A stretch of DNA of 64,000 nt, from NCBI RefSeq assembly GCF_001507645.1, contig NZ_CP013909.1:434001-498000 (forward strand), given 5' to 3'. Position numbers and translations under genes: made by a program. Source of the DNA: Hymenobacter sedentarius. Lineage in GTDB: Bacteria; Bacteroidota; Bacteroidia; Cytophagales; Hymenobacteraceae. The notes beneath the pieces are model-generated. The model made no database searches, was not told the DNA's origin, and was given only the letters and a program-made list of their open reading frames with translations. The number at the start of each line of letters is the position of its first letter. Positions within the stretch are counted from its first letter, which is position 1. Below, one piece after another: positions 62,036 through 64,000 of this stretch.

Positions 62036-62067
62036 GAAAAAGCCCCGGCACTAGCCCGGGGCTTTTT
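62036..62067. terminator. Rho-independent terminator after ssb
   Basis: AAAAAGCCCCGG and CCGGGGCTTTTT form an A/T-flanked hairpin at 62036-62067, typical on the ssb strand. Confidence 0.92.
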
Positions 62068-62121
62068 ACGTTGCGACCAGCGCGGGCCAAAGGTTACCTT
62101 TGACGCCTTAGGCCCTTTCCG

Positions 62122-62745
62122 ATGCGGACGCGCCACTTCTTTAGACTAGATTACGTGATTGCGATACTGAAAAAACTTCCTGCCTTGGTAGTAGCGCTGG
62201 TGCTGCTGGCGAGCTGCTCGTCGGCGCCCGATTTTACGCCCAAGCCCAAGGGCTACAACCGCATCGATTTGCCGGCGCACCGCTACCGCATGCTGCCAGG
62301 CAACCACCCGTATACTTTTGAGTACTCCACGCAAGCGGTGGTCAAGCGCGACTCGTCCTACATGGCCCAACCGCATTGGATTAACGTGTACTATCCCAAG
62401 CTGCACGCCAACGTGCAGATAACTTACATGGATGTGCAGCGCGACCGGCGCCTCTACAACAAGATGATGGAGGACGCCCGCAAGCTCACCGGCAAGCACG
62501 AAATCAAGGCCACGGCCATCGACGAGCGGATTCTGAAAACTCCGAGCGGCATTAGGGCCTCGGTGTTTGAGCTGCAGGGCGAGGTGCCCAGCCAGTTTCA
62601 GTTTTACACCACCGACAGCACCAAGCATTTCCTGCGCGGGGCCCTGTATTTCCAGACGGCCACGGCCAACGACTCCCTGGCCCCGGTGATTGAGTACGTG
62701 AAAACCGACATGGTTCGGATGCTTAACACGCTTAGATATAAATAG
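62122..62745 (+). CDS. gldD: Gliding motility lipoprotein GldD
   Basis: 207 residues from the ATG at 62122. A lipoprotein signal (ALVVALVLLASCSSAPD) follows a 20-residue lead; an internal GTG at 62155 would give a more usual signal length. KPKGYNRIDLPAHRYRMLPG, MAQPHWINVYYPKLHANVQI, and ALYFQTATANDSLAPVIEYV with VKTDMVRMLNTLRYK are family-typical. GldD is required for gliding in Flavobacterium. The usual neighbour gldE is not present between ssb and gldD. Confidence 0.9.
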   Translation: MRTRHFFRLDYVIAILKKLPALVVALVLLASCSSAPDFTPKPKGYNRIDLPAHRYRMLPGNHPYTFEYSTQAVVKRDSSYMAQPHWINVYYPKLHANVQITYMDVQRDRRLYNKMMEDARKLTGKHEIKATAIDERILKTPSGIRASVFELQGEVPSQFQFYTTDSTKHFLRGALYFQTATANDSLAPVIEYVKTDMVRMLNTLRYK

Positions 62746-62749
62746 GCTT

Positions 62750-62847
62750 CATTTGACATTTATCAATTAACATTTAACACGCTGATGCTCCCTGGACTTA
62801 GTGCATTTCGGTCGACTTGTTAAATGATAAATGTTAATTGTTAAATG
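62750..62847. repeat. Intergenic palindrome, family C (TTAACATTTA)
   Basis: Left arm 62750-62779 (CATTTGACATTTATCAATTA then ACATTTAACA) and right arm 62818-62847 (TGTTAAATGATAAATGTTAA then TTGTTAAATG). Both are built from ATTTATCA/ATTAACATTTAACA units, so the two arms pair imperfectly. It ends 2 bp before the recG ATG. Confidence 0.8.
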
Positions 62848-62849
62848 AA

Positions 62850-64000
62850 ATGAGTAATTTCTTCAACACCCGGCTTGAGTTTTTGCGCACGGTGGGCAGC
62901 ACCCAGCGGGCCCAATTGCTGGGCAAAGAGCTGGGCCTGTTTACCTACGGCGACCTAATTCAGCGCTACCCGTTCCGGTACTTGGACCGCACGCAGGTGT
63001 ACAACGTGGCCGACCTGCACGACGACCTGCCTTACGTGCAGGTGAAAGGCATGCTGCGGGGCAAAGAACTAATAGGCGAAGGGCCCAAGCAACGCCTCAC
63101 TGCAAAAGTGGGCGACGGCACTGGCGAGTTGGAGCTGGTGTGGTTTAAGGGCGTGAAGTGGGTGCAGCAGTACACCAAGAACAACCAGGAGTACATCGTC
63201 TTCGGCAAGCCGACGATGTTTAACGGCCGGCCCCAGATGGCTCACCCCGAGTTGGAGGAAGTAACGGAAGCCAAGCCCGGGCAAAGCTTTTTGCAGCCAG
63301 TCTATAACACATCGGAAAAGCTCAAGAACTACCACCGCATCGATAGCAAGGCCATTATGCGCATGGTGGCCGAGCTGCTCAAGCTGGCGCAGTCGCACGT
63401 CGTGGAGTCGCTCTCGCCGGCGCTCATTGAGCACTATGGGCTAATGAGCAAGGCCCAGGCCTTGCAGCAGATTCACTTTCCGCAGAGCCCGGAGCTGCTG
63501 GCGGCGGCCAAATTCCGGCTTAAGTTTGAGGAGCTGTTCTACGTGCAGCTCAAGCTGCTGCGCCAACGCGACCAGCGCAAGGTGACCTTGGCCGGGCAGA
63601 TTTTCAATCAGGTGCCCACGCTGGTAGACTTCTACAAAAACCACCTCGCGTTTGACCTGACCGGGGCGCAGAAGCGCGTTATCCACGACATCTACAAGGA
63701 CTTTTGCGCCGGCCAGCAGATGAACCGGCTGCTGCAAGGCGACGTAGGCTCTGGCAAAACCATTGTGGCCTTCATCGCCATGCTCATGGCCGCCGACAAC
63801 GGCGCGCAGAGCTGCATTATGGCTCCCACCGAAATCCTGGCCGACCAGCATTACACCGGCCTGAAGGTGTACGCCGATGCCCTAGGCATCAGCATCGGCA
63901 AGCTCACGGGCAGCACGCGCACGGCCGAGCGGCGGGTGCTGCACGAGGCCCTGCGCAACGGCACCATGCACATGCTCGTGGGCACCCACGCCCTACTGGA
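62850..64000 (+). CDS. recG: ATP-dependent DNA helicase RecG, N-terminal part
   Basis: 383 residues visible from the ATG at 62850; the gene runs off the window. The wedge OB domain (LPYVQVKGMLRGKELIGEGP, TGELELVWFKGVKWVQQY) is followed by FDLTGAQKRVIHDIYKDFCA, the Walker A in NRLLQGDVGSGKTIVAFIAM, and the helicase motif MAPTEILADQHY. RecG reverses stalled forks. It follows gldD, with a palindrome between them. Confidence 0.96.
   Translation, partial: MSNFFNTRLEFLRTVGSTQRAQLLGKELGLFTYGDLIQRYPFRYLDRTQVYNVADLHDDLPYVQVKGMLRGKELIGEGPKQRLTAKVGDGTGELELVWFKGVKWVQQYTKNNQEYIVFGKPTMFNGRPQMAHPELEEVTEAKPGQSFLQPVYNTSEKLKNYHRIDSKAIMRMVAELLKLAQSHVVESLSPALIEHYGLMSKAQALQQIHFPQSPELLAAAKFRLKFEELFYVQLKLLRQRDQRKVTLAGQIFNQVPTLVDFYKNHLAFDLTGAQKRVIHDIYKDFCAGQQMNRLLQGDVGSGKTIVAFIAMLMAADNGAQSCIMAPTEILADQHYTGLKVYADALGISIGKLTGSTRTAERRVLHEALRNGTMHMLVGTHALL

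Noticed and set aside
1..64000. tRNA or rRNA genes
   Set aside because: No cloverleaf-like or rRNA-like stretch was recognised in any gap by eye. A tRNAscan run would settle it.

Overview
The window reads as chromosomal DNA of a Bacteroidota member close to Hymenobacter (Cytophagales). Supporting signs are a SusC/SusD pair, the gliding genes gldB and gldD, a 29-residue AURKAIP1/COX24-type basic protein, TAnnTTTG-type promoter boxes, little Shine-Dalgarno signal, several forced TTG starts, high GC and a characteristic set of intergenic palindromes. The genus is inferred from gene style, not from a database search.

Bases 1-33009 form a large pectin utilisation locus. On the minus strand, from right to left, it holds: a barrel-less MG2/TonB-plug protein, a CE12-GH28 fusion, a GH105 hydrolase, an S9 peptidase, an SSS-type sugar symporter, a fumarylacetoacetate-hydrolase-family enzyme, a GH43 enzyme, then kduD, kduI, susC, susD, a CE8-PL10 fusion, uxaB, uxaA, uxaC, kdgK, eda and exuT (cut by the window edge). 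A LacI-family regulator on the plus strand closes the locus. Together these demethylate, deacetylate and cut pectin outside the cytoplasm, import the fragments, and take saturated galacturonate (UxaC-UxaB-UxaA) and unsaturated uronate (KduI-KduD) to 2-keto-3-deoxygluconate, which KdgK and Eda turn into pyruvate and glyceraldehyde-3-phosphate. Two near-identical palindromes (16909-16926 and 29039-29056) lie upstream of kduD and the CE12-GH28 gene and are the best candidate operators.

Bases 33240-39485 are housekeeping: prmA, a small secreted protein, tpiA, a TspO-like membrane protein and uvrA, all on the minus strand. Bases 39652-43726 are accessory: a stand-alone HsdR_N-type nuclease-domain protein, a decayed gene with one stop and one frameshift, a BLUF photoreceptor, and an alpha/beta hydrolase whose nucleophile serine is glycine. 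Bases 43886-51598 hold a helix-hairpin-helix membrane protein, a three-subunit molybdenum hydroxylase with its own MocA-like cofactor cytidylyltransferase, an MFS exporter, and an intact gene resembling the decayed one.

Bases 51885-64000 hold an ECF sigma factor with an overlapping small gene, nth, a glycosyltransferase, gldB, an outer-membrane barrel protein, rng (RNase E/G), the 29-residue basic protein, a TPR protein, an HU/IHF protein, mutY, ssb, gldD and the start of recG. No tRNA, rRNA, CRISPR array, transposase or prophage was recognised. The most unusual feature is the set of at least fourteen hairpin-forming intergenic palindromes of several sequence families, many placed between genes of one operon.
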